From: Agrobacterium larrymoorei
GTDB taxonomy: Bacteria; Pseudomonadota; Alphaproteobacteria; Rhizobiales; Rhizobiaceae
Assembly: GCF_013322225.1 (NCBI RefSeq)
Contig: NZ_JAAMFB010000035.1
Location: forward strand, 1-64,000
Direction of reading: 5' to 3'
DNA length: 64,000 nt
Shown: in pieces, positions 26,307 to 34,515 of the stretch
Layout of the letters: the number at the start of each line of letters is the position of its first letter
Position numbering within the stretch: the first letter of the stretch is position 1
Made by a program: the position numbers and the translations under genes
The notes under the pieces: model-generated
Database searches by the model: none
What the model was told of the DNA's origin: nothing
Seen by the model: only the letters and a program-made list of their open reading frames with translations

Positions 26307-27071
26307 ATGAGAGAACTGGAAGGGCGGATAGCGCTCGTTACCGGAAGTTCGCGTGGCATAGGGCAGGCGACGGCGCGCACGCTCGCAGCTGCCGGAGCCC
26401 GCGTTATTGCAACCGACATAGAGGCGCCTGAAGCTTTGGCGTCTGATATCGGCGGGTGGGCGCGCAAGCTTGACGTGACGCGCGAAGACGACTGGGCTGA
26501 CGCGATGGCTTTTGCCAGCAGCTTTGCGGGAGGGCTGGACATCCTGGTGAACAATGCTGGCATCCTTTCCTTCAGGAAGCTCGTTGATATGAGCCTGGAA
26601 GATTGGCGGCGCGTACAAGCAGTCAACGTTGAGGGCACTTTTCTGGGCTGCAAATACGCCATCCCGCTCCTCAACGACCGGGCCTCACAGTGGACCGGAG
26701 GCGCGTCTATCATCAATATGTCGTCCATTGCGGGACTTCGCGGCAACCCGGATTTCACAGCTTACTCCGCGTCCAAGGGCGCAATTCGCCTTCTGTCAAA
26801 AAGCCTGGCGCTAGAGCTTGCTGAACGTAAAATCAGGGTGAATTCGGTTCATCCCGGCTTGATTGAGACAAGCATGGGTCGCGAAACAGCGTCTCATTTT
26901 GCAGAGCGGCATAAATTTACTCCTCCGTCCGATCCGAATGATATAGCGGAACCACTCGTCGGCGCAGGATCACCGACATCAGTCGCGGACGTCATCGTCT
27001 TTCTGGCCTCCGACAGGGCAGCCTTTATGACAGGTTCAGAGGTTGTCGTTGATGGCGGGCTAACGGCGTAA
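26307..27071 (+). CDS. short-chain dehydrogenase/reductase
   Basis: A 254-residue classical SDR. TGSSRGIGQATA is the cofactor site, with DILVNNAGILSF, IINMSSIAGLRG with catalytic Ser, YSASKGAIRLL with Tyr and Lys, HPGLIETSMG, and a VVDGGLTA end. The NAD versus NADP preference is not clear, although the Asp in ATDIEA after strand 2 favours NAD(H). It ends the plus-strand group and could oxidise an alcohol to the ketone substrate of the monooxygenase. Confidence 0.86.
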   Translation: MRELEGRIALVTGSSRGIGQATARTLAAAGARVIATDIEAPEALASDIGGWARKLDVTREDDWADAMAFASSFAGGLDILVNNAGILSFRKLVDMSLEDWRRVQAVNVEGTFLGCKYAIPLLNDRASQWTGGASIINMSSIAGLRGNPDFTAYSASKGAIRLLSKSLALELAERKIRVNSVHPGLIETSMGRETASHFAERHKFTPPSDPNDIAEPLVGAGSPTSVADVIVFLASDRAAFMTGSEVVVDGGLTA

Positions 27072-27419
27072 CAGAAGAGGCATCGGGAGCACTTTTACGC
27101 GCGGCTCACAGCGAGACATGGCGAACGCCGGATTCCCAAAAGAGGGGCGACAGATCGACGAAGGCGTCAATGCGCGGGGTGCGAGTCGTCGAAGATGGTC
27201 ATGGCTGCCGGATCCGCCTCGAACCACTCAAGGTGATGATCAGTGACCTGTTCCGCGGTGTCCATCACGCAAAGCAGGGGTCATAGGCGGCATAGGCAGG
27301 AATGCTGCGCGGGCGACTAACTCGCCTCAGCGAACTCCAATGCGGCCCGAGCGCGCATCCCGGGGACCACCTGGTTGACGGAACAAATAGGGGAAGTGAA
27401 CAAAATGGGAGGAGATACA
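27072..27419. other. 348-base intergenic region
   Basis: It separates the SDR gene from the secreted esterase gene. I see no complete gene, only the GGAGG ribosome site at its right end. It may hold the promoter of the downstream esterase. Confidence 0.5.
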
Positions 27420-28439
27420 ATGTCTTCTAGCGGAATTCAGGCAATCTTGACGCGAAATGCCAGTATAGTCCTAACGGCGCTACTAGCATTTCTTGCAATA
27501 ATCTCTCCAATGAAAGCGGACGAAGAGCAGGCGTCTAAAGCTCTCGATCAAGTCCGTGAAATTGGAAAGGCGTGGAATGGAGATGTGGCGCAGAAGACAT
27601 TTGCGATCTACACGCCGATACTGGCCAAACAGAAAACCAGCGGCATTAAAGTAACGCAAGACATTGCCTACGGAAGCCACGAACGCAACAAACTGGATCT
27701 GTTTGTGCCTGAGGGGGCGAAGGGCTTACCCGTGCTCGTCTTCATTCACGGGGGTGGGATGCGGGTGGGGAACAAACGTCAACCGGAAACTGAAGGCCTA
27801 GCTTTCGCGAACGTCGGTTACTTCGCCGCCAATCACGGCATGATCGGCATTACAATGAACTATCGCCTCGTGCCAGATGCCCATTTTCCCAGCGCCGGAC
27901 AAGACGTTGCGGCCGTCGCACAATGGATACAGGAAAACATAAAAGACCTTGGCGGCGATCCCGGGAAAGTTTTCTTCGCTGGTCAATCCGCTGGCGGCAT
28001 GGTGCTGGGTGAATATCTCTACAATGCCTCTGTTCAACCGAAAGAAGGACCTGCAATGGCAGGCGCAATCTTTCTGTCGTCATCGATCAATATAGGCGTT
28101 CCTGCGGTAGCGTCCGTTTATTTTGGCGGCGCAGACGAGCAAAACTGGTCGAAAAACTCAAATAAAGAGACTTTGGCCAGATACGAGGGAAAACTGATAC
28201 CGACTCTGGTTATCGGGGCTGAACTGGATCCAGCAGAAATTGAATGGGGCACTTACACCCATATCGGCATCCTCTGTGAAAAACGACAGGGATGTCCCCG
28301 ATATACACAATTGCCGCGTCAGAACCACATATCAGAGGTCTTGAACCTGAATACGGACGATATGACCACGGCCACTCCCGTATTAGAGTTTGTTAACGAT
28401 GTCCTGAGCGACCGCATTTATCCTTTAGGCGCAAAGTAA
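27420..28439 (+). CDS. exported alpha/beta-hydrolase (esterase/lipase-like)
   Basis: A 339-residue hydrolase with a Sec-type signal peptide (NASIVLTALLAFLAIISP, then MKADEE). The mature part has HGGGMRVGN as oxyanion motif, GQSAGGMVLGEY as nucleophile elbow, an acid near GAELDPAE and His in RQNHIS, the HSL/carboxylesterase layout. I chose ATG 27420, which has GGGAGGAGATACA upstream, over 27375 or 27405. It is probably periplasmic and could process an ester outside the cytosol for the preceding catabolic genes. Confidence 0.8.
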   Translation: MSSSGIQAILTRNASIVLTALLAFLAIISPMKADEEQASKALDQVREIGKAWNGDVAQKTFAIYTPILAKQKTSGIKVTQDIAYGSHERNKLDLFVPEGAKGLPVLVFIHGGGMRVGNKRQPETEGLAFANVGYFAANHGMIGITMNYRLVPDAHFPSAGQDVAAVAQWIQENIKDLGGDPGKVFFAGQSAGGMVLGEYLYNASVQPKEGPAMAGAIFLSSSINIGVPAVASVYFGGADEQNWSKNSNKETLARYEGKLIPTLVIGAELDPAEIEWGTYTHIGILCEKRQGCPRYTQLPRQNHISEVLNLNTDDMTTATPVLEFVNDVLSDRIYPLGAK

Positions 28440-28952
28440 GAACCTCTCCGTTACGGGCGCCGCTCAGACGTTGTAACCGAGCGATTGCAATGGAAGCGGG
28501 ATAGAGGATACTCCGCTTCCAACTCGTCGACCTCATGTTATCATTGTCCTGTGATTTGATACCGGGATTTGGCAACCGCGAGCTCGGACGACCGTCACGG
28601 CACGGTGCATCCTCAGCTTATGACGCTGGAGTAGAGGTCGCTGACTTCAGCGGCAAAAGTGTCAATCGGCGTTAAAAATTTGCACGCCGAAACACAACCA
28701 CAGAATGCCTGCCAATTTGGGACTACCGCTTTACTGCCGCCATATGCAGATTCAACCATCAGGATCTTCGACCGGCACATCCGTAGGCGCATAATGAAAA
28801 GTCTTGATGTTCGATGAACCGTATGCGGTACAACCGCCGCGAACTCCACCGCATCCTCGGGTGCAGGCAGAACCAAGTTTGGAGTTTGGATCGGCCGTTG
28901 CCGTTCACAAGTGCCCTCGGAGAATGAGTTAGTTGACATTCATCTGCGCTCT
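28440..28952. other. 513-base region without recognisable gene
   Basis: It lies between the secreted esterase stop and the end of trbI. A minus-strand frame of 108 codons (28613-28939) exists but has no recognisable motif, a poor composition and competing frames. On Ti-type plasmids traM/traR or other tra genes often lie beyond trbI, and none is here. Confidence 0.5.
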
Positions 28953-30254
28953 TCAAAGATATTGGCCCGGAAAAACAATATCCTGATCAATAAGAACATT
29001 GAATTTGTAGCCAGGCCGGATCTGCAACGTTGGCTGCACGTCCATGTTCCGCTGGATTGTCCGGTCTGCCACCCGCCCGAAGGTTTCGGCAAAATTGCGT
29101 CTTGCCGCATCGGATGCCGTATCCTGGGTGGCAAGTGTTGAGCTTTGGGGAACAGCCATATCGATGCCCGTTCCGATCAGGGCAATCATGACCGCTGAGC
29201 CGAATGTTTTGAGATAGTGGTTGTTCACTTTGTCATTGAACCCGCCATAGCCTTCCGCATCCGTGCCGGCCATCCCGCCGATCTGCAGCGTCGATCCGTT
29301 CGGGAAGATAATGTCCGACCAGACGACGAGAACCCGGCTCTGGCCGAACGAGACCTTGCTGTCATAGCGACCGAACAGTTTCGTGCCCTGCGGGATCAGC
29401 AGCCGATGCCCGGTGGCGCTGTCATAGACATTCTGGCTGACCTGCGCGGTGATCCGGCCCGGAAGGTCGGAATTGATGCCGGTTATCAATGTCGCCGGGA
29501 TGACCGAGCCGCGTTTCAATTCGTATAGGGACTGCTGCGGCACGACGCGGTTCGGCAGATAGCCGAGGTCCTTGAGGTCGGCATTAAAGAAATCTTCCTT
29601 GGAGTTCTGTCCGTTGGGATCGACGTTCTGCCCACCCAAGCCAGCGCGCAATGCTGCGGCATAAAGATCGGATGCGTTTGCGCTTGCGGCAGCTGTCGTC
29701 GTTCGGGCTCCGGCGGTCTCATCTTTTTCCGACCGCGCTTCCAGCTTCCCGCGATCGATCGCCAGCGGCGCGTCAAACGCGGAGTCGCGCGCCTGCATCC
29801 GGGCCATCCGCTGGCGTTGCTGCTCGCGAAGAATCTGTTCCTGTTGCTCACGGGCGAGACGTGCCCGCCACACCTCCTCCGGCTCCTGTTCCGAGCCGCG
29901 GTTTTGCTGTCTCTGTTCGGGTTGCACGAACGGATTGGCCACCTTCTCTTCAGCCTGTTTCGTTTCGACCGGCGTCGGCTGGAACGTCTGCTGCTCCCGG
30001 GGCTCGCCAATGATGCCGTCGGCAACGCCCCGCTTGATCTGGTCTGCATAGGTCGAGGCCGGATTGCCCGAACTGGCGTCAGGGCCGTTATCCTTGCCGA
30101 AGTATAGCCCGCGTGAGGCGAGCCCATAAAAGATAATGCCGAGAAAGACGACCAATAGCACGATTACAAGGATGACAGGCAGGCGGTTTACCCGCTTGAT
30201 GCCGGAGGTGGCCTGACTGTTTTGCGCACCACTAAGCTTGAGAGACTGCACCAT
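28953..30254 (-). CDS. trbI: TrbI, VirB10-like conjugation channel protein
   Basis: A 433-residue TrbI/VirB10 family protein that links inner and outer membranes in the mating channel. It has a cytosolic start, one membrane helix LPVILVIVLLVVFLGIIFYG, a Gln/Arg-rich flexible linker with repeated REQQ, and the C-terminal beta-barrel domain (LKRGSVIPATLITGINSDLPG, LIPQGTKLFGRYDS, GSTLQIGGMAGTDAEGYGG). I chose the ATG at 30254 with GGGAGG upstream, over a GTG at 30269 that overlaps the trbH stop. It is the last gene of the trb operon. Confidence 0.92.
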   Translation of the reverse strand: MVQSLKLSGAQNSQATSGIKRVNRLPVILVIVLLVVFLGIIFYGLASRGLYFGKDNGPDASSGNPASTYADQIKRGVADGIIGEPREQQTFQPTPVETKQAEEKVANPFVQPEQRQQNRGSEQEPEEVWRARLAREQQEQILREQQRQRMARMQARDSAFDAPLAIDRGKLEARSEKDETAGARTTTAAASANASDLYAAALRAGLGGQNVDPNGQNSKEDFFNADLKDLGYLPNRVVPQQSLYELKRGSVIPATLITGINSDLPGRITAQVSQNVYDSATGHRLLIPQGTKLFGRYDSKVSFGQSRVLVVWSDIIFPNGSTLQIGGMAGTDAEGYGGFNDKVNNHYLKTFGSAVMIALIGTGIDMAVPQSSTLATQDTASDAARRNFAETFGRVADRTIQRNMDVQPTLQIRPGYKFNVLIDQDIVFPGQYL

Positions 30255-30265
30255 GATAACCTCCC

Positions 30266-30745
30266 TCACCCGCGCCGCATGAGCGACAGCGCGCTTGCCG
30301 GCGTCGCACCCGATGTCGTCACGGTATAGGCCCGGCCAAGTTCGACACTGCTCGTCGAAAGCCGCGCGAGCACCTGGCCATCGTAAGGTACGATGACATA
30401 GGCGAGCGGAACGACGGCGGCGAGGCTATCTGTTTTCTGATCGGTGACGACGGCATAGCCCCATCCCTTCAAGGCTGCTTCAAGCGCCTGCCCGAAGGGT
30501 GAACCATCCTGTTTAAGCGCAACGGTTGGCTTCCCCTGTCCGATCTGTTCGGCAAGACGGCTGACCAGATCGCCCGCAATGGCGCCCGCCGCCGGTCCGG
30601 ATATCTCTGGAGGTGCCGCGCTTGAGGCGAGACCGTCAGTGTTCATTGATTGGCATCCCGACACGATGATCGCGATGGCGGTGAATTGGATCAGGCGGCG
30701 GACAGGGCTGAGGCTGTTCGCACTGCGGCTCAGAAGGTTCAGCAT
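30266..30745 (-). CDS. trbH: TrbH, conjugation lipoprotein
   Basis: A 159-residue lipoprotein. The N-terminus [16 protein letters not shown] is a signal sequence with a lipobox Cys. Mid-protein [20 protein letters not shown] and the segment around [22 protein letters not shown] match TrbH of Ti-type systems. It lies between trbG and trbI. The start overlaps the stop of trbG by one base (TGATG). Confidence 0.88.
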   Translation of the reverse strand: MLNLLSRSANSLSPVRRLIQFTAIAIIVSGCQSMNTDGLASSAAPPEISGPAAGAIAGDLVSRLAEQIGQGKPTVALKQDGSPFGQALEAALKGWGYAVVTDQKTDSLAAVVPLAYVIVPYDGQVLARLSTSSVELGRAYTVTTSGATPASALSLMRRG

Positions 30746-31596
30746 CAGCGCCCTCCCCTGCTGATTGTCACCTTCTGCTGCTTCCAGCCGACGCCTGAGA
30801 CGAGGACGGCACGATCGATATTGTAATCGACCACCATCATGTTGCTCTTCATGCGATAGTTGACGATGCGGTTTTGGCCGCCGGAGACGACGAAGAGAAC
30901 CGGTGCATCCTGACCGGAGATCGAGCGTGGAAACTGGATGTAGGTTTTCTGCCCATCGGAATAGACTCGCGTCGGCCGCCAGCCGGCACTGCCCGAGACG
31001 GAATAGGCAAAGCTTAATTGCTCCGCCGGAACGCCGGCGCCGGGAATGGTGCTGGCTTCCAGCCGCGCGTTGACATCGGCAAACTTTGCCGAGACCTCCT
31101 CAGGATATTCGAACGCGACACGCGCCATGTACTGCGTGGCATGCGATTTCAGCTGAATGTGATAGGTCCGCCGCGACGTCGTCACGACCATCGACGTGAG
31201 CAGACCCGGCTCCGACGGCTTGACGATCAGGTGGATCGCTTGGCCACCCGCCGCTCCAGAGGTCGCAGGCTCTACTTTCCACCGCACAGTGTCACCGACC
31301 AGCACATCGCGAACGACCTCGCCGCCCTGAAGCTCGATGTCGCAGACCTGCAGCGGAGAGCAGACGACGGACGGCTGCACTTCGCCGTAGAGGAAGATCA
31401 CCTTTCCGTCTGCGCCTTTCGTGACCAGGCCACGGCTTCCGCGCCATTGCGTCGAAATCCCCATGCCTTTCGCCTCGTTGGCGGTGACACCATCGGCGGC
31501 GAGAGAAGCAGACGGGAAGGCGGAGGAGGCTGCAACGGCGATAGCAATGATGCCGGCGCTCATCGTGACCCGTGGCGTTTCGTGTGATTTTTTCAT
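30745..31596 (-). CDS. trbG: TrbG, VirB9-like conjugation protein
   Basis: A 283-residue periplasmic/outer-membrane channel component of the VirB9/CagX family. A signal peptide ([19 protein letters not shown], then SLAADG) is followed by the N-domain ([20 protein letters not shown]) and the C-domain with [16 protein letters not shown] and [16 protein letters not shown]. The frame is open to 31617 through a TTG that overlaps the trbF stop, and I prefer ATG 31596. It works with TrbI and TrbF in the core complex. Confidence 0.9.
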   Translation of the reverse strand: MKKSHETPRVTMSAGIIAIAVAASSAFPSASLAADGVTANEAKGMGISTQWRGSRGLVTKGADGKVIFLYGEVQPSVVCSPLQVCDIELQGGEVVRDVLVGDTVRWKVEPATSGAAGGQAIHLIVKPSEPGLLTSMVVTTSRRTYHIQLKSHATQYMARVAFEYPEEVSAKFADVNARLEASTIPGAGVPAEQLSFAYSVSGSAGWRPTRVYSDGQKTYIQFPRSISGQDAPVLFVVSGGQNRIVNYRMKSNMMVVDYNIDRAVLVSGVGWKQQKVTISRGGR

Positions 31597-31613
31597 TTTT
31601 GGGGCAAGGCCTT

Positions 31614-32276
31614 TCAAAGCTGTGCGGTCCAGTCGAAGTCGCGGAGATAGAGACCGATGGGATTGAGGCGGATGACGCCCTCGTCCTGGGGCGGCGTCAG
31701 TGTCACCGTGGCGATGCCGCGAAAGCGGCGCGTGGCAATCTCCTTGCCGCGGCGATCGCGTTCGAACTCGGTCCAGTCGATCTGGTAGCTCTGGTTCGAG
31801 AGCGCGACGATGTTGTTGACCTCAATCGCCACCGTCGCGGTCTTCGCCTTCTCGAAGGGCGAATTCGAACGGAACCAGGCGTTGACCTTTTCCGTCGCTG
31901 GATCGGAGGTGCGCAGCAGCCCATAGGTGCGGTCGATATATTGCTTCTGAACCACTGCATCCGGCGTGACGGAGCGGAAGTTCGACACGAAGCTGCCGAG
32001 CGTGGCACGTACCACGCGCGGATCGGCATATTCGATCTGCTGCGGGAAGCCAGCATTGACTGATGCGCCGAGCTTGTCGACTTCGACAATATAAGGGATG
32101 AGCTTCACCTGGGTGCTTTGGTAGAGCGCGTAACCAAAACCAACCACGGCCATGGTCATTCCGGCAATGCCGACGACGCGCCAAGCGGCTGCCGCTTTGA
32201 CGTAGGAGCCATAACGCTCGTTCCATTCGTTGCGGGCAGCGATATAGGGATTATCTGGGGTATTCTGTCCGGCCAT
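31614..32276 (-). CDS. trbF: TrbF, VirB8-like conjugation protein
   Basis: A 220-residue inner-membrane protein of the VirB8/TrbF family. [20 protein letters not shown] is followed by a single membrane helix ([18 protein letters not shown]) and the periplasmic domain [16 protein letters not shown]...[15 protein letters not shown]. It nucleates assembly of the mating-pair channel. It is 15 bases downstream of trbL. Confidence 0.92.
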   Translation of the reverse strand: MAGQNTPDNPYIAARNEWNERYGSYVKAAAAWRVVGIAGMTMAVVGFGYALYQSTQVKLIPYIVEVDKLGASVNAGFPQQIEYADPRVVRATLGSFVSNFRSVTPDAVVQKQYIDRTYGLLRTSDPATEKVNAWFRSNSPFEKAKTATVAIEVNNIVALSNQSYQIDWTEFERDRRGKEIATRRFRGIATVTLTPPQDEGVIRLNPIGLYLRDFDWTAQL

Positions 32277-32291
32277 TCTTTCAGCCTCCCG

Positions 32292-33482
32292 TCACTTGCT
32301 GTCATTGATCGGCGATGGTGGAGGCGGTGTGCCCGCCCGGCCGGGCTGCTGATCGAGTTTGGCGTTGGCAAGGCCGAGCATTGATCCGGCGTAAGCACCG
32401 GGCGAACCGATCGCCTTTTCTTTCGCTGCCGAGCCGACAGCGCCGGCTGCTCCGCCAACCCCAGCCTGCATGCCGCGCAGCGCCGCATCGGCCAGAGACG
32501 AGCCCCCTGCCCTCGCGGCGCTGGCGGCCCCAAACCCTCTGTTTGCCGCGCCGATCGTTAGAAACCCGGCACCGAGTGCTGCCGATGTGGCCTGCCCGCC
32601 ATGACGGATGGCTTCCATGCCGCCGCCGACCGATGCGCCCTGGACCACACCCTGCAGGATGGGCGGCACATACATTGCGATCACGAAGACAACGACCGAG
32701 ATGCCGGCAATCGCGAGCGTCGTGATGAACTGTTCCGAGATTGCGGTCGGCGCCTCCGCCAGACCCAGAAGGATGTCCGAGCCGATCTTGGCGATCATTA
32801 CCAGCGCCATCAGCTTCATGCCGACGGAGAAGGCATAGACCAGATATTTGATCGCAAAGTCCTTGGTATGGGAGGAACCACCGAGCCCAAGCATGATCAT
32901 GCCAGCGAGCAGGCCAACATACATCTCGACCATGACGGCCACGAAGATCGCAGCGACCAGGCTGAACGACACGACGACCACGACCATGGCGAAAACGGCG
33001 GCGATCGCGAGCGCATTATCCTCCCAGAGGCCGAACTTCGCCTGTTCCGACATTTTCGTTGCGACACGGATGCCGGCATCGAAGATGTTGGCGGGAGATG
33101 CGGAACCGCCGCCGGCGCCGATCTGGTAGAGACTGTCGACCACGGCTTTGGCGAACTCCGGTCCTCTGTCGAGGATGAAGGCGAACAAGCCAATGAACAT
33201 GATGCGTTTGACGAGTTCAGCGAACCAGCTATCGAGCGAGGCGGCATTGATCGCCAGCCATACGGCAGCGATCCCCACCTCGATGCCGGCAAGAATCCAG
33301 AACAACGACCGCGCGGCATTCATCACCGTCGTCTCCCAGCCTTTGGCAGCTGTGACGACGGAGTTTTCGAGTGTGGTCAGGACCTGGCCCTGTTGCGCCA
33401 AGGCGGGCGTGGTCGCCAGCAGGACGACCGCGGCCGCAATGAACACCCGTTCGAGTGTACGGGAAGATGTAGCAGCTACCAT
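32292..33482 (-). CDS. trbL: TrbL, VirB6-like polytopic conjugation protein
   Basis: A 396-residue polytopic protein with a signal-like start (IAAAVVLLATTPALAQ) and at least five hydrophobic segments (for example LFWILAGIEVGIAAVWLAI, IAAVFAMVVVVVSFSLVAA, GISVVVFVIAMYVPPI). The C-terminus is Gly/Ala-rich. This is the TrbL/VirB6 family, the inner-membrane pore part of the transfer apparatus. Its start overlaps the end of trbK by 7 bases. Confidence 0.9.
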   Translation of the reverse strand: MVAATSSRTLERVFIAAAVVLLATTPALAQQGQVLTTLENSVVTAAKGWETTVMNAARSLFWILAGIEVGIAAVWLAINAASLDSWFAELVKRIMFIGLFAFILDRGPEFAKAVVDSLYQIGAGGGSASPANIFDAGIRVATKMSEQAKFGLWEDNALAIAAVFAMVVVVVSFSLVAAIFVAVMVEMYVGLLAGMIMLGLGGSSHTKDFAIKYLVYAFSVGMKLMALVMIAKIGSDILLGLAEAPTAISEQFITTLAIAGISVVVFVIAMYVPPILQGVVQGASVGGGMEAIRHGGQATSAALGAGFLTIGAANRGFGAASAARAGGSSLADAALRGMQAGVGGAAGAVGSAAKEKAIGSPGAYAGSMLGLANAKLDQQPGRAGTPPPPSPINDSK

Positions 33483-33709
33483 CGCGGCTTCATCTCCTGA
33501 CCGTTGCGGATATCACGATCGGGATTCCCGCCAAAAAACTCTTCGCGATGGCGGCGTTTTTCCTGACCAGAGGACGAATTCATTGCGGCCGCGCCCGACC
33601 CCGAGACTGGCGTGGACGGCGGCTGAACGACGATCCAGGTGATGGCGCTCGCGCCGGCCGCGGAAACGACCGCCACGAGGGCGATAATGAGGATCGAACG
33701 CGGGCTCAC
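33476..33709 (-). CDS. trbK: TrbK, small membrane protein (entry-exclusion position)
   Basis: A 77-residue protein with one N-terminal membrane segment (ILIIALVAVVSAAGASAITW) and a charged tail ending in FFGGNPDRDIRNGQEMKPRW. Position between trbJ and trbL identifies it as trbK, whose RP4 namesake prevents redundant uptake of the same plasmid. No lipobox Cys is present, unlike the RP4 protein. The tail strongly resembles the C-terminus of the neighbouring TrbJ (FFSGTEHDIRGGQTMEPRW). Confidence 0.78.
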   Translation of the reverse strand: MSPRSILIIALVAVVSAAGASAITWIVVQPPSTPVSGSGAAAMNSSSGQEKRRHREEFFGGNPDRDIRNGQEMKPRW

Positions 33710-34515
33710 CAGCGCGGCTCCATCGTCTGCCCGCCCCTGATGTCGTGCTCGGTCCCGCTGAAGAATTGTTCGCGCCGCGCCTGAGCCAGATCCTTTTGCG
33801 CCTGTTCGGACTGATACCAGGTGCCCATCATGGTCATCTGCTGTGAGACCAGACCGCGCAGCTTCTGCATCTGCGCGACCTGCTGCGCGGCGATATCGTG
33901 CCCGACCTGCAGCGCCTTCATCTGCCCGTCGGCCGATTCCGACATCGACCTGAGTTCCGACATCGTGCTTTCCTCGCTGGAGAATTGTTCGGCAGTCAGA
34001 TTGGCGGCCTTCAGCGTGCCGGCGATCGTGTCGCGATTGGTGTCGGACCAGCTCTGATAGGTCGTGGAGAAGCTCGCACCATCAGGAAGGTTGCTCTTCA
34101 TGTCGGCGAAACTCTGGAAGCGTTGCTTGAGCACATCGTCGAGATTGCCCATGGAGAAGGCGACGCCCTGGCCCTGGTTGACGACATTCTGGAGGTTCTT
34201 CAGGTCGCTTTCGATCTGACCCCAGACATGCTCCGGAAGCTGCGCCGTGTTCTGCAGCATGTTCTTGTAGATGTTAAGCTGGTTCTGGATCTGCTCGGCC
34301 AGCTGCGAGATCTGGGTGATCTGGTTGTTCACCTGCTCGGCCGACTTGCCAACGAGGCTGATCAATTCGGTATTATTGGCAAGCTGCGTCCATTCGGTCG
34401 CTTGTCCCGTGACGCCACCGGCCCACGCAGGAAGCGAAAGAGCAGACGAAAGCATGAGGGCGACACCAAGCGCGGCGTGCCCTATTCTATTCGGTTGGAA
34501 AGAGCGTTTCGGCAT
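33706..34515 (-). CDS. trbJ: TrbJ, VirB5-like conjugation protein
   Basis: A 269-residue secreted protein of the TrbJ/VirB5 family. A signal peptide (ALGVALMLSSALSLPAWAG) precedes a long helical, Gln-rich body (NQITQISQLAEQIQNQLNIY) as in minor pilus components. I chose ATG 34515, which lies inside the end of trbE and has GGGGGA upstream, since the frame further upstream reads as trbE in another frame. It ends 4 bases into trbK. Confidence 0.9.
   Translation of the reverse strand: MPKRSFQPNRIGHAALGVALMLSSALSLPAWAGGVTGQATEWTQLANNTELISLVGKSAEQVNNQITQISQLAEQIQNQLNIYKNMLQNTAQLPEHVWGQIESDLKNLQNVVNQGQGVAFSMGNLDDVLKQRFQSFADMKSNLPDGASFSTTYQSWSDTNRDTIAGTLKAANLTAEQFSSEESTMSELRSMSESADGQMKALQVGHDIAAQQVAQMQKLRGLVSQQMTMMGTWYQSEQAQKDLAQARREQFFSGTEHDIRGGQTMEPRW

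Noticed and set aside
28613-28939. 108-codon minus-strand frame downstream of trbI
   Set aside because: No motif, no convincing ribosome site, competing frames. I leave the region as non-coding.
32601-33500. 299-codon plus-strand frame with many His and Asp
   Set aside because: It is the antisense shadow of trbL; its composition reflects the reverse complement of hydrophobic codons.
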